Shown here: piece by piece, positions 27,257 through 35,341 of the stretch
Numbering within the stretch: position 1 is the stretch's first letter
Layout of the letters: the number at the start of each line of letters is the position of its first letter
NCBI RefSeq assembly: GCF_037154075.1
Contig: NZ_JBANRJ010000006.1
Location: forward strand, 1-64,000
DNA: 64,000 nt
Reading direction: 5' to 3'
Source of the DNA: Sphingobium aromaticiconvertens
GTDB lineage: Bacteria; Pseudomonadota; Alphaproteobacteria; Sphingomonadales; Sphingomonadaceae
Made by a program: the position numbers and the translations under genes
Notes under the pieces: model-generated
What the model saw: only the letters and a program-made list of their open reading frames with translations
The model's database searches: none
What the model was told of the DNA's origin: nothing

Positions 27257-27310
27257 GGAAGAATCATGCACAGGTAGAACGAAAAGTGAATCCCTCCATT
27301 CCAGTCCGGA

Positions 27311-27356
27311 TGACATTTGTCAGCTATGACACTTTATCCTCGGGCAAAGTGTCATA
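27311..27356. promoter_or_regulatory. paired palindromes, likely operator of the 26681-27256 gene
   Basis: Two perfect dyads lie side by side: TGACATTTGTCA at 27311-27322, and TATGACACTTT (27325-27335) with its reverse complement AAAGTGTCATA (27346-27356). All four arms share the core TGACA/TGTCA. They sit just upstream of the unknown winged-helix-like gene and about 190 bases from the stop of the next Usp gene. Confidence 0.6.
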
Positions 27357-27547
27357 GGCGCTCGTTTAGGGTGCATGGCGGCGGCACGCTCTCCGCCCCA
27401 ATCGGCGCGCCAGCGAAGAGCCGTTTCCTTCCTGCGGCTAGACCCCCAGGCCGGATGAAGAGAGGCGAAAGCAGCCCGGAATGATGAAAACACGAGTCAT
27501 CGCTCGCTCTTCCGTGGCCTGTCAGGAGCATCTCTGCTCAGACCGCG

Positions 27548-28402
27548 TCATGTGCGGTCGGCGGAGTCTTTGTCCTGGGGGACGAGCAGGACGTCACAAT
27601 CGAGACAGGCAAGAAGGGCACGCGCCGTGCTGCCCAGCATCGCCGCGATCAGGCCGGATCGCCCATGCGTTCCAACGACCGCCAAATCGGTATTGTTTGA
27701 TTGCACATGGTCGCGCGCGACGGCGCAGATTTCGCCGTAGTCGACGTTGATGTCGAGCCGGTCGCGAACACCGGCGGGCAGGTCGGCTTCTTCCAGGAAG
27801 GTTTCCAAATCCCGCGCGATGTCTGCCTGTCGATCTCCCGCGGGTCCTTCGCGGCCCCGCAGCGTTTCCAATCGCACGTGATAGGCGTGTAGAAGTGTTA
27901 GGTCGGCCGCTGGGAAGATCGCAACGGCGAGACGCAGTGCCGTCGCCGAGCATGCTGAAAAATCCGTCGCTACCATGAGCTGGCGATACTGCTGTTGCGC
28001 CCGTTCCTTGACGATGAGCACAGGCAGACCGCCCCGTTGTGCGAGGCGCTCCACAGTCGTCCCGACGATGAAGTCGCCAATCTCGTCATGACGCGAGATG
28101 CCGGCGACGATAAGGTCGACCCCGAACTCGGCGGAGGTTTCGATGATCGCCTGCGCCACGTCTCCGAAAGCGAGACGAGTAGAGACCGCTATGGCGTCGT
28201 CCTGTACCTCTGCGCGTAGCCGCGTCTCAGCCCGCGCGATGTCTTCCTGGACGTCAACTGTCGTTGCAGCGTCATTCCCTAAAACATGAAGAAGGATAAG
28301 CTTCGCGCCCCAGACGCGCGCCAACTGAATGGCACGGTCACGCGGCCGGTCGCAACGACCGCTAAAATCGGTCGGAAACAATATGGTTTGGGGCGCGGTC
28401 AT
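27548..28402 (-). CDS. universal stress protein, two-domain
   Basis: A 284-residue tandem Usp protein. Domain 1 begins TILFPTDFSGRCDRPRDRAI and domain 2 begins RQLMVATDFSACSATALRLA. The nucleotide motif VVGTHGRSGLIAAMLGST (G-x2-G-x9-GS) is near the C-terminus. The start at MTAPQTILF (28402) is chosen because the frame upstream has no family resemblance. Such proteins are commonly induced by low oxygen and growth arrest. Confidence 0.9.
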   Translation of the reverse strand: MTAPQTILFPTDFSGRCDRPRDRAIQLARVWGAKLILLHVLGNDAATTVDVQEDIARAETRLRAEVQDDAIAVSTRLAFGDVAQAIIETSAEFGVDLIVAGISRHDEIGDFIVGTTVERLAQRGGLPVLIVKERAQQQYRQLMVATDFSACSATALRLAVAIFPAADLTLLHAYHVRLETLRGREGPAGDRQADIARDLETFLEEADLPAGVRDRLDINVDYGEICAVARDHVQSNNTDLAVVGTHGRSGLIAAMLGSTARALLACLDCDVLLVPQDKDSADRT

Positions 28403-28532
28403 GCAGGTCATTATAGCCGCGGTTGCGGCCAGACCAAGACGATCCACCAACATTGGTCTCGCCGCGATGGTTTGAAGCGCGCGGCGGTAAACCCAGAACT
28501 TCTCACGGCTAGAGCCGGGCAGTCCCAGGCCA

Positions 28533-29243
28533 CTAGTCATCACCGCGTCTCTTGTTCGGTTCAAAGAGCTGTGGGTTGCGCTCTATGAAGCGCCTTGCCC
28601 AGCTGTCGACGTAGCTGTTCGGCTCCTGGCTCATATAGCGCCACCCTGCGAGGCTGACGATAGCGGCACCGATCAGGTTGACGATCAGATCCCACATGGT
28701 GTCGGTCAATCCGGATGGATCGCCGAGCATGGGCTTTTGCATGTTAAACCCGAACAGCTGGTCCATGGCGAACTCGAAGATTTCCCAAGTGCCGCCGCTG
28801 CTTACCGAGAACATAAAGGCAAACAGCGCAACGAATGACGGGCGCATGTGAAGATCGACCTTCTCATCTTCGTTCAGGATGTAGACGACCAGGAAGCCCA
28901 GGAACCCGAGCAGCAGACCCGCACTGCCGTGCAGTGCCAGGTCCCACCACCAGATCCGTTCATAATAGTCGCGAACCTCGCCGAGAAAGAGAGAGGCAAA
29001 GACAAACAGTACGATCGTGATGCGGATTTCGGAAGGGATTATCATCGATCGAAATCGGCGCAGCACGATCGGAGCGAGGAGTGCGGCTATCAACCCAGTC
29101 ACAAGGAAGACATGCATCCAGCGCTCGCTACCGATCAGCAGGGCGAGCTCCCCGAGCATGATCAGCTGCAATATGGCAACGACGATGAGATGGGCCTTAC
29201 CGGCTATTCCCGCACCGTTGGATGGAGATGTCGAAGCGGTCAT
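28533..29243 (-). CDS. DUF2238/YjdF family membrane protein
   Basis: A 236-residue protein with about six membrane segments. The conserved core includes RDYYERIWWWDLALHGSAG, SGGTWEIFEFAMDQLFG and GLTDTMWDLIVNLIGA, which are hallmark DUF2238 (YjdF-like) motifs rich in Trp, Asp and His. The function is unknown. It lies between Usp genes on the same strand. Confidence 0.88.
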   Translation of the reverse strand: MTASTSPSNGAGIAGKAHLIVVAILQLIMLGELALLIGSERWMHVFLVTGLIAALLAPIVLRRFRSMIIPSEIRITIVLFVFASLFLGEVRDYYERIWWWDLALHGSAGLLLGFLGFLVVYILNEDEKVDLHMRPSFVALFAFMFSVSSGGTWEIFEFAMDQLFGFNMQKPMLGDPSGLTDTMWDLIVNLIGAAIVSLAGWRYMSQEPNSYVDSWARRFIERNPQLFEPNKRRGDD

Positions 29244-29386
29244 GTCTCATGATAGGCCATATCCACGGCGAGCCAAACGCCGGCATCCCGCCGTCGCATT
29301 CCGCACGCTGCCGGCAAGAGAGGGAGGACTGGAAGTTGGTCGTTCCGTCCGTGCCAGCCGGGCGCCATGTCGTGAAGGAGGCGAGA

Positions 29387-29880
29387 TCACCGGCGGATCG
29401 ATGCACCCGCTTGCAGCGCGGCATAACTGGCCGGAGATCCATCCCAGGCCACCAGGGGCGCGGCCCGCCGCGCTGAAGCCCCGTGCGCCTTCGGGCACCG
29501 CAACGATGGGCTTGTTGGATTTGACGAGGAGATCGCCCACGACCGCCGCCATGTCCCAGGAGACGTCCTCCTTGCCAAGGCGTTCCTCGATCCAGGTGCG
29601 ATTGCGGCCCTCGCGATCGCGCTCTTCCTGCAGCAGGATCGCGCTTCCATCCCCGGCATAGGGATCGGCGGCCAGGACCGGAAGCACGGCAACGTTGAGA
29701 CAGATGAGGTACCCATCCAAGGCTCGGGTCAGGTCGAGCGCGGCCTGAAGCCGTGCTTCCTGCCCACATCTTCATGAACGAGCAGGAGCACATTCTACAT
29801 AGCCGGTCTCCATCGCAGCAAGCAGTGAATTCTGGTTTTCCGCGACAGGCGCTCCGAATGCCGTGGTCAGATGGGTGACG
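29387..29880 (-). pseudogene. decayed universal stress protein gene
   Basis: Usp-like segments are spread over different minus-strand frames. LDGYLICLNVAVLPVLAADP and DLLVKSNKPIVAVPEGARG lie in one frame. The next expected piece (LVAWDGSPASYAALQAG) continues in another frame after about 29475. Upstream codons (to about 29880) resemble a degraded N-terminus. At least one frameshift and loss of the C-terminal domain make it non-functional. Confidence 0.7.
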
Positions 29881-29956
29881 GGACACTTGCCCTTGTTCAG
29901 GACGGTATCAGACTTCGGCTTGAAACCTCACCTCTTCTGGCGTCCGCGCGCATGGA

Positions 29957-30778
29957 TCAATGTGAAAACAGCAGCGGGAGCGGCGCGCCCACGAGCAGGT
30001 CGCGGGTCACTCCGCCCAGGATCATTTCGCGCAGGCGCGAATGTCCGTAAGCGCCGAGCGACAGCAGCGCGGCACCGCGCTCGCGGGCAACCTTGACCAG
30101 CGCGTCCGCGTCCGACAACTCGTCTGCATAGGCAGGAATCACCGTCGACGCGAAGCCGTGCCGTGCGAGGTGGCGGGCGATATCCGCTCCGGGCTCGGAA
30201 CCGTGGCCCTTCGTCGTGGGCTTGGCATCTAGAACGAGCACGTCGATCTTGGCCCCAGGCGCGGCAAAGGCCGTTGCAGCGCGCAGCGCATGCGTCGACT
30301 CGCGCGTGGCGTTCCAGCCGATCGCGAGATGCTCGATCGCGCGCGGCTTGTGCCCGTTCGGAACGATCAGAACCGGCCGGCCCGACGCGAACAATATGCT
30401 CTCGATCGTTTCGCGCCGGATCGGCGGATAGTCATAATCGTCGGCTGGGCCAAACAGCACAAGGTCGGCGTAGCGGGCGGAGACCGCAGCCTTGGTGAAG
30501 ATGACCGCCGGCCGGTCGGAGATCGTGCGGACCTCGACATTGGAGGCGCCGGCAATCTTGGCGATCCGCTCCTGCTTGGCTTCGACCGCTTCCGTGTAGT
30601 CGTGAAGAAAAGCATAGGGTGGCGCGATGGTCAGCGCATAATCGGCCGAAGGGAGAGCCGAGAGCACGACGAACGAAAGGCTGGCATTGTAGAACTCGGC
30701 GAAAGCGAGCGCGTCACACAGGAACTGCTCGTCCTTGTCGCCGGTATCGACCACGGCGAGGATATCCTTGATAGCCAT
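29957..30778 (-). CDS. universal stress protein, two-domain
   Basis: A 273-residue tandem Usp protein beginning MAIKDILAVVDTGDKDEQFL. The C-terminal domain has AIGWNATRESTHALRAA and the motif LGAYGHSRLREMILGGVT, matching G-x2-G-x9-GG(V)T. It is the closest relative in the window of the gene at 12192-13019, by length, order and motifs; the two may be paralogues in one stress block. It follows the remnant of a prs gene on the same strand. Confidence 0.92.
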   Translation of the reverse strand: MAIKDILAVVDTGDKDEQFLCDALAFAEFYNASLSFVVLSALPSADYALTIAPPYAFLHDYTEAVEAKQERIAKIAGASNVEVRTISDRPAVIFTKAAVSARYADLVLFGPADDYDYPPIRRETIESILFASGRPVLIVPNGHKPRAIEHLAIGWNATRESTHALRAATAFAAPGAKIDVLVLDAKPTTKGHGSEPGADIARHLARHGFASTVIPAYADELSDADALVKVARERGAALLSLGAYGHSRLREMILGGVTRDLLVGAPLPLLFSH

Positions 30779-30805
30779 TCTTCCCTCCAGCTTGATGGTA
30801 TTTTG

Positions 30806-31040
30806 CTACCCCTTGCCGGTGAGGGTTTCATTGGGGTGTTTTACGTAGTCGTTCACGTCGAGCACGGTGAGCTGGTCGACCAGCGACCTCGCCCAGCAGC
30901 GGCCCGAGAGCAACCACATTGCTGGTGTGCAGAATGCTGTCGGTCTTTACGATCGGGCAGCCAATATCGGTGAGCAACGCCTCCGCTCCGGTGGCGAAAA
31001 GCCCGTGCACCGCAAGGCAGATTGGCGCGGGGAACCCCTG
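30806..31040 (-). pseudogene. C-terminal remnant of ribose-phosphate pyrophosphokinase (prs)
   Basis: Minus-strand codons read HGLFATGAEALL and VKTDSILHTSNVV, which match the end of PRPP synthetases (HGLF...A...L and TDSI.H..NV). After LGEVAG the frame shifts: the natural ending VDQLTVLDVNDYVKHPNETL is present in another frame and stops at 30806-30808. The 5' two-thirds of the gene is missing. A PRPP synthetase of this type is common in hypoxia clusters with Usp genes. Confidence 0.7.
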
Positions 31041-31636
31041 GATGTATCCCATTTCCCGGAGACCTGCCCATGTTCATGTCCGATCGTCCCACTGCGTGCG
31101 CGCTCCTCGCTTTTCGGGCAATCCGGGCCGTTGCTGGAAAGCGAGGCTGCTGTCTCTGTGGTTGACTGGTCGCGATGTAGACGAGGTTGAAGGTGCCTGC
31201 CTGCGCGAGTTGCGCAACCAGGCTAGGCCTTCATGGCTCCGCCAGCTGTCGCTGCGCCGTGGCGCGCGATCGAGAGACTGGCGCAGCCCGGCGGTCGGGA
31301 AGGCGCTTTGATGTTTCTTGTTCGCGCGCGCGAGTTCGATAGCGGGGCACGTCTCGGCGCTACTGTTGTCCTCGGCCCGCCCAGCACCTGCTGCGATATC
31401 CTATGAGCTGGGGCTCAAGGCCGCTCTTTTGGGCCGTGGTTGGTCGCACGATGAGGTCGCGCGCGATATCCGTCACGATCTCCTCGCCGCCTTCGACGAG
31501 GCAAGGCGTCTTGGCCTGCCGTCCCCGGGCCGTTTTTCGGCGCTGCGCCTGCCGGTGGATGATCCGCGCTGTCCGCCTTGGCCGGGGATCAGTCGAAGGG
31601 ACGGTCCCTTGGACCTGACACGAAGGAACTCCAGCC
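31041..31636. other. region without a clear gene upstream of ssb
   Basis: About 600 bases. One plus-strand frame (from 31318) contains ELGLKAALLGRGWSHDEVAR and AFDEARRLGLPSPGRFS, which has the composition of real protein but no family I recognise, and it runs over the ssb start in another frame. It may be the end of an unknown gene cut by rearrangement. Nothing else was recognised. Confidence 0.35.
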
Positions 31637-32106
31637 ATGCAAAATCTCGTCATCCTCCCCGGCAATGTCGGCGCCACGCCCGAGGCCCGCACCACCCAGG
31701 GCGGCACCCATATCACGCATTTCAGCCTCGCAACCTCGCGTCCGAAGCGCGACAGCAACGGCAAAATCCTCCGCGACGACAACAATCGCCTCGAGGACAC
31801 TGAATGGACCGGATCCTCTGCTTCAACGGCGTCGGCAAGACGGTCGAGCACTATGTCGACAAAGGCATGAAGCTCATGGTCCGCGGCCGCATTCACTACA
31901 CCCGCTGGACCGACAGCGAGAATATCGAGCGCTACGACGTCGAGATCATCGCCGACGAGGTCACCTTCCCCAACGTGCTGATCACAGGACATCAGGCATT
32001 CTTCACTGCCGAGGCCCTCGCAGAAATCGCGCGAACCACAATCGAGAATCTCTCTAGCTTCGAGGATAAAGGCGTGCCGGCGAATCCGGTTGCGATCTCG
32101 ACCTGA
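31637..32106 (+). pseudogene. ssb: single-stranded DNA-binding protein gene with a one-base frameshift
   Basis: The first frame encodes the SSB start: MQNLVILPGNVGATPEAR, then FSLATSRPKRDSNGK and EDTEW. The OB-fold continues in a second frame from 31804 with RILCFNGVGKTVEHYVDKG, LMVRGRIHYTRW and YDVEIIADEVTFPN. The expected junction is EWHRIL; the DNA reads GAATGGACCGG where GAATGGCACCGG would restore the frame, so one C appears lost at about 31807. SSB coats single-stranded DNA; plasmid copies sit in leading regions. It may be truly broken or a base-call error. Confidence 0.8.
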
Positions 32107-32466
32107 GGCGATGCAAGTTGCACTGGCATTCGCCCCTATCGGATTGCTGCTCGCCCTGTTGATCAGCACTCGGTGGTCGCCTACGCCGCAGCAGCCGGGG
32201 CAGTCGGCCTGATCGCGGCGCTGCTAATCTGAGTTCAGGAGAGGTGAATATCCCAGAGTCGATGCCAAACCAACGGGTCCACGACAAGCGCACGCGCCCC
32301 GCTGATTTCCAATGAGAGATGGCGCGGCGTCCCACCGAGTCCGACAACCAACTCTCAGTAGAGATCCGGCAGATTGCCTGACGGCTGTGCGCCGGCGGTC
32401 AAAATGGAGCAGTTCCTCAGTCGATCGCGGGCGACATCACCGGTGCGTGTGCGCTGCCGACGCACG
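32107..32466. other. intergenic region after ssb, nothing recognised
   Basis: About 360 bases with only very short frames. A 33-codon hydrophobic frame from 32111 is too short to support. No convincing palindrome or RNA gene was seen. Confidence 0.4.
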
Positions 32467-32772
32467 TCAGTTCCGTTTGCGCACGAACTCGGCACGCAGA
32501 ACGAGCCCCTTAATGCCATCATAGCGGCAATCGATCTCTTGAGCATCACCGGTCAATCTGATCGACTTGATCAACGTCCCGCGTTTGATGGTCTGCCCCG
32601 CTCCCTTGACTTCGAGATCCTTGATCAGTGTTACCTGATCGCCATCGGCCAGAAGATTGCCTACGGCATCGCGGACTTCCGCACGGCCAGCGGCAGCCTT
32701 GCGCTCCGAAAGTTCGGAGGCCGGCATCCATTCGCCGGACTCATCATCGTAAACATAGTCGTCTTGGCTCAT
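32467..32772 (-). CDS. PhnA/YjdM-like protein lacking the zinc ribbon
   Basis: A 101-residue protein whose C-terminal two-thirds (RDAVGNLLADGDQVTLIKDL, KGAGQTIKRGT, CRYDGIKGLVLRAEFVRK) matches the PhnA domain of the YjdM family. The usual N-terminal Cys4 zinc ribbon is replaced by an acidic stretch (SQDDYVYDDESGEWMPASE) with no Cys pairs. The role of the family is unsettled, and the name PhnA does not imply a phosphonate role here. Its ATG overlaps the thiolase stop (ATGA), so the two are coupled. Confidence 0.82.
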   Translation of the reverse strand: MSQDDYVYDDESGEWMPASELSERKAAAGRAEVRDAVGNLLADGDQVTLIKDLEVKGAGQTIKRGTLIKSIRLTGDAQEIDCRYDGIKGLVLRAEFVRKRN

Positions 32773-33851
32773 TTGATTTCTCCAGTCTGTTCCGATCGGC
32801 CGTTTAGACGGGAAAGGCGCTCGATCACCAAGGCAATGCCTTGCCCGCCACCAATGCACATCGTCACAAGGGCATAGCGCCCGCCGATGCGCTCGAGTTC
32901 GTAAAGCGCCTTGATCGTGATGATCGCTCCTGTCGCCCCGAGAGGATGACCCAGCCCTATACCGCTACCGTTCGGATTCACCTTCTCAGGTGCAAAATCG
33001 AGGAGCTTCGCGACAGCGCATGCCTGCGCGGCGAAGGCTTCGTTGGCCTCGATCACATCGATGTCATCGAGCGACAGCCCTGCGCGCTTCAGAGCAATGG
33101 GAACGGCCTCGACCGGTCCAAGCCCCATGACGTCGGGCGCAACGCCGGCGTGACCCCAGCTGACAATCCGCGCCCGCGGAGTAAGCCCCCGCGCATGGGC
33201 GGCAGCTGTGGACGCGAGCACAAGCGCGGCCCCGCCGTCGTTGATCCCGCTGGCGTTTCCGGCGGTGACGGTAGCGCCGTCCTTGCGGAAGATCGGCTTG
33301 AGGCTGGCGAGCTCCGTTTCCGAGACGTCAGTCCGCACGTGCTCGTCAACCTCGAACCGGGATATACCCCCACGACTTTTCCACTCGACGGCAACGATCT
33401 GCTCGGCGAACCGGCCCTCCTGCTGGGCCCGGCCGGCGCGCCTGTGGCTTTCGGCGGCGAGCGCGTCCTGTTGCAATCGCGAGATGCCGTGCCGCGCAGC
33501 CACATTCTCCGCCGTCATGCCCATGTGCCCGGCGCCAAAGGGATCGTTGAGAATGGCGTTCATCGCGTCGATCATTGCCTCGTCGCCCATGCGCCGGCCC
33601 CACCGGAGCGACTTCACCACATGCGGCGACTGGCTCATGCTCTCCACACCGCCCGCCACAGCGAAATCGCATTCGCCTAGCGCAATCATCTGCGCGACCG
33701 AGATGATCGCCTGAACGCTCGACCCGCATAGCCGGTTGAGCGTCAGCGCGGGCGTCTTATCGGGAATCCCTGCGGCTATCGCACAGACCCGCGACAGGTA
33801 GGCGTCGCGCGGCTCGCTCTGGATGACTTGCCCGAGCACAACATGGCCAAC
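32769..33851 (-). pseudogene. acetyl-CoA acetyltransferase (thiolase), 5' end removed by IS element
   Basis: The frame matches thiolase from VGHVVLGQVIQSEPRDAYLSR onward: RLCGSSVQAI with the acyl-accepting Cys, VAGGVESMS, EANEAFAAQACAV, NPNGSGIGLGHPLGATGA with the active-site His, and CIGGGQGIAL with the second Cys. All catalytic residues remain, but the first about 55 residues of the roughly 393 usual are missing; homology stops exactly at the IS3 end at 33852. The remaining frame could start at the GTG 33839 but would lack the first strands of the fold. Confidence 0.85.
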
Positions 33852-33877
33852 TGTCCGTCGTCAGAACATTTGGCACA
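33852..33877 (+). repeat. left terminal inverted repeat of the IS3 element
   Basis: The 26-bp end begins TGTCCGTCGTCAG and ends TTGGCACA. It pairs with the right end at 35349-35374 at 21 of 26 positions. Confidence 0.85.
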
Positions 33878-33925
33878 CGTCGCGTCGTAAATTAGCGGAG
33901 TGCGGGCCTCGTCTTGGGGTTGATG

Positions 33926-34906
33926 TTAAGCGGCGAGCCTGCGGTGTTGCAAGCGCCGATATTCGATGGTCTTTCGCTTGATCCTTTCGCGCTGTTTGAT
34001 GATGGCGGGAGCCCTGCCGAGGTAGGCGTCGGCGGGCGTCACGTTGTTCAGGCTCTCGTGGTAACGCTGGTTGTTGTAATGCTCGACGAAGGCCTCGATC
34101 TGGGCCTCAAGGTCGCCGGGCAGGAAGTAGTTTTCCAGCAGGATGCGGTTTTTCAGGGTTTGGTGCCAGCGCTCGATCTTGCCTTGGGTCTGGGGGTGCA
34201 TCGGAGCGCCGCGTACATGGCTCATCTTCTGGGCATCGATGTATTCCGCCAGTTCGCCCGCGATGTAGCTGGGGCCGTTATCGCTGAGCAGCCTGGGCTT
34301 GTGCAGCACGGTGGCGCTGTCGCAGCCGGAAGCCTTAAGGGCCAGGTCCAGCGTGTCGGTGACATCCTCGGCGCGCATGTTGGTGCACAGTTTCCAGGCG
34401 ATAATGTAGCGCGAGAAGTCGTCGAGCACGGTCGACAGGTACATCCAGCCCCACCCGATGATCTTGAAGTAGGTAAAATCGGTCTGCCACATCTCGTTCG
34501 GACGCGTGGTCTGGGTATGGAAGCGATCGGCGGCCTTGATCACCACATAGGCCGGACTGGTAATCAGATCGTGGGCCTTCAACAGGCGGTAAACGGTGGC
34601 CTCCGACACGAAGTAGCGCTTCTCGTCGGTGAAGCGCACCGCCAGTTCGCGCGGTGACAGCTCGCTGTAATCCAGCGCCATCTCGACGATCTGGCCCTGG
34701 ATATCGTCGCCGATGCGGTTCCACACCCGACTCGGCGCCGATGGCCGATCTTCCAGCGCCTCCGGCCCGCCTTCGACGAAGCGATCGTACCAGCGGTAGA
34801 ACGTCCGGCGGGGGATGCCGAGTTTGTCCAGCGTGTGCTTGGCGGGCAGGTGCGACTGCTCGACGATCCGGATGATCTCGAGCTTTTCGGATGCGGGATA
34901 CCTCAT
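33926..34906 (-). CDS. IS3-family transposase OrfB (DDE integrase)
   Basis: A 326-residue rve-type transposase. An N-terminal helix-turn-helix (GIPRRTFYRWYDRFVEGG) is followed by the catalytic core with WQTDFTYFK (Asp143), LSDNGPSY (Asp209) and QGKIERWHQTLKN (Glu245), giving the DD35E spacing of IS3. The ATG overlaps the orfA stop. A fused OrfAB is likely made by -1 slippage at a run of seven A (34935-34941): the orfB frame is open from that run to its ATG. Confidence 0.93.
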   Translation of the reverse strand: MRYPASEKLEIIRIVEQSHLPAKHTLDKLGIPRRTFYRWYDRFVEGGPEALEDRPSAPSRVWNRIGDDIQGQIVEMALDYSELSPRELAVRFTDEKRYFVSEATVYRLLKAHDLITSPAYVVIKAADRFHTQTTRPNEMWQTDFTYFKIIGWGWMYLSTVLDDFSRYIIAWKLCTNMRAEDVTDTLDLALKASGCDSATVLHKPRLLSDNGPSYIAGELAEYIDAQKMSHVRGAPMHPQTQGKIERWHQTLKNRILLENYFLPGDLEAQIEAFVEHYNNQRYHESLNNVTPADAYLGRAPAIIKQRERIKRKTIEYRRLQHRRLAA

Positions 34907-35289
34907 TCGTCGTCGCCCCCATCCGCGATCATGCTTTTTTTAAGCAGGCGGTTTTCCAGCGTCAGGTCGGCCACGCATTCCTTCAGGGCACGGGCCTCGC
35001 GGCGCAGATCCTGCACCTCGCCAGTGGTCGCAGCACGGGCGGTGTCACCGGCCAGGCGCCGCTTGCCCGCTTCCATGAACTCCTTCGACCAGGTGTAATA
35101 CAGGCTTTGGGCAATGCCTTCCTTGCGGCACAACTCGGCGATGCTGTCCTCGCCGCGCAGACCGTCCAGCACAATACGGATCTTGTCTTCGGCTGAGAAA
35201 TGGCGCCGGGTCTGCCGCCGGATATCCTTCACAACACGCTCAGCAGGGGCCTTTGTCGGCGAATTTTTCAAGGAGGGTTTGGGCTTCAT
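34903..35289 (-). CDS. IS3-family transposase OrfA
   Basis: A 128-residue basic protein with a HTH_8/HTH_21 type region (RRHFSAEDKIRIVLDGLRGE, then LCRKEGIAQSLYYTWSKEF) and a C-terminal leucine zipper-like helix (LKECVADLTLENRLLKKS). It binds the IS ends. The start codon lies inside a strong hairpin (35270-35330) that would hide it in long read-through transcripts. Confidence 0.92.
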   Translation of the reverse strand: MKPKPSLKNSPTKAPAERVVKDIRRQTRRHFSAEDKIRIVLDGLRGEDSIAELCRKEGIAQSLYYTWSKEFMEAGKRRLAGDTARAATTGEVQDLRREARALKECVADLTLENRLLKKSMIADGGDDE

Positions 35290-35330
35290 CTTCGTTCCTT
35301 CGTCACTACGACGAAGCCCAAACCCTCCTT
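35270..35330. promoter_or_regulatory. 18-bp inverted repeat sequestering the orfA start
   Basis: AAGGAGGGTTTGGGCTTC at 35270-35287 is the exact reverse complement of 35313-35330, with a 25-base loop. On the minus-strand mRNA the upstream arm carries the AAGGAGG-like sequence and the downstream arm covers the first six codons of orfA and part of its ATG. This would block translation from transcripts that enter from outside the IS. Confidence 0.7.
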
Positions 35331-35341
35331 AATTTACAACC

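Noticed and set aside
31318..31803. 161-codon plus-strand frame overlapping ssb
   Set aside because: The part over ssb is a shadow; the earlier part may be a fragment of an unknown gene but has no supported start or end.
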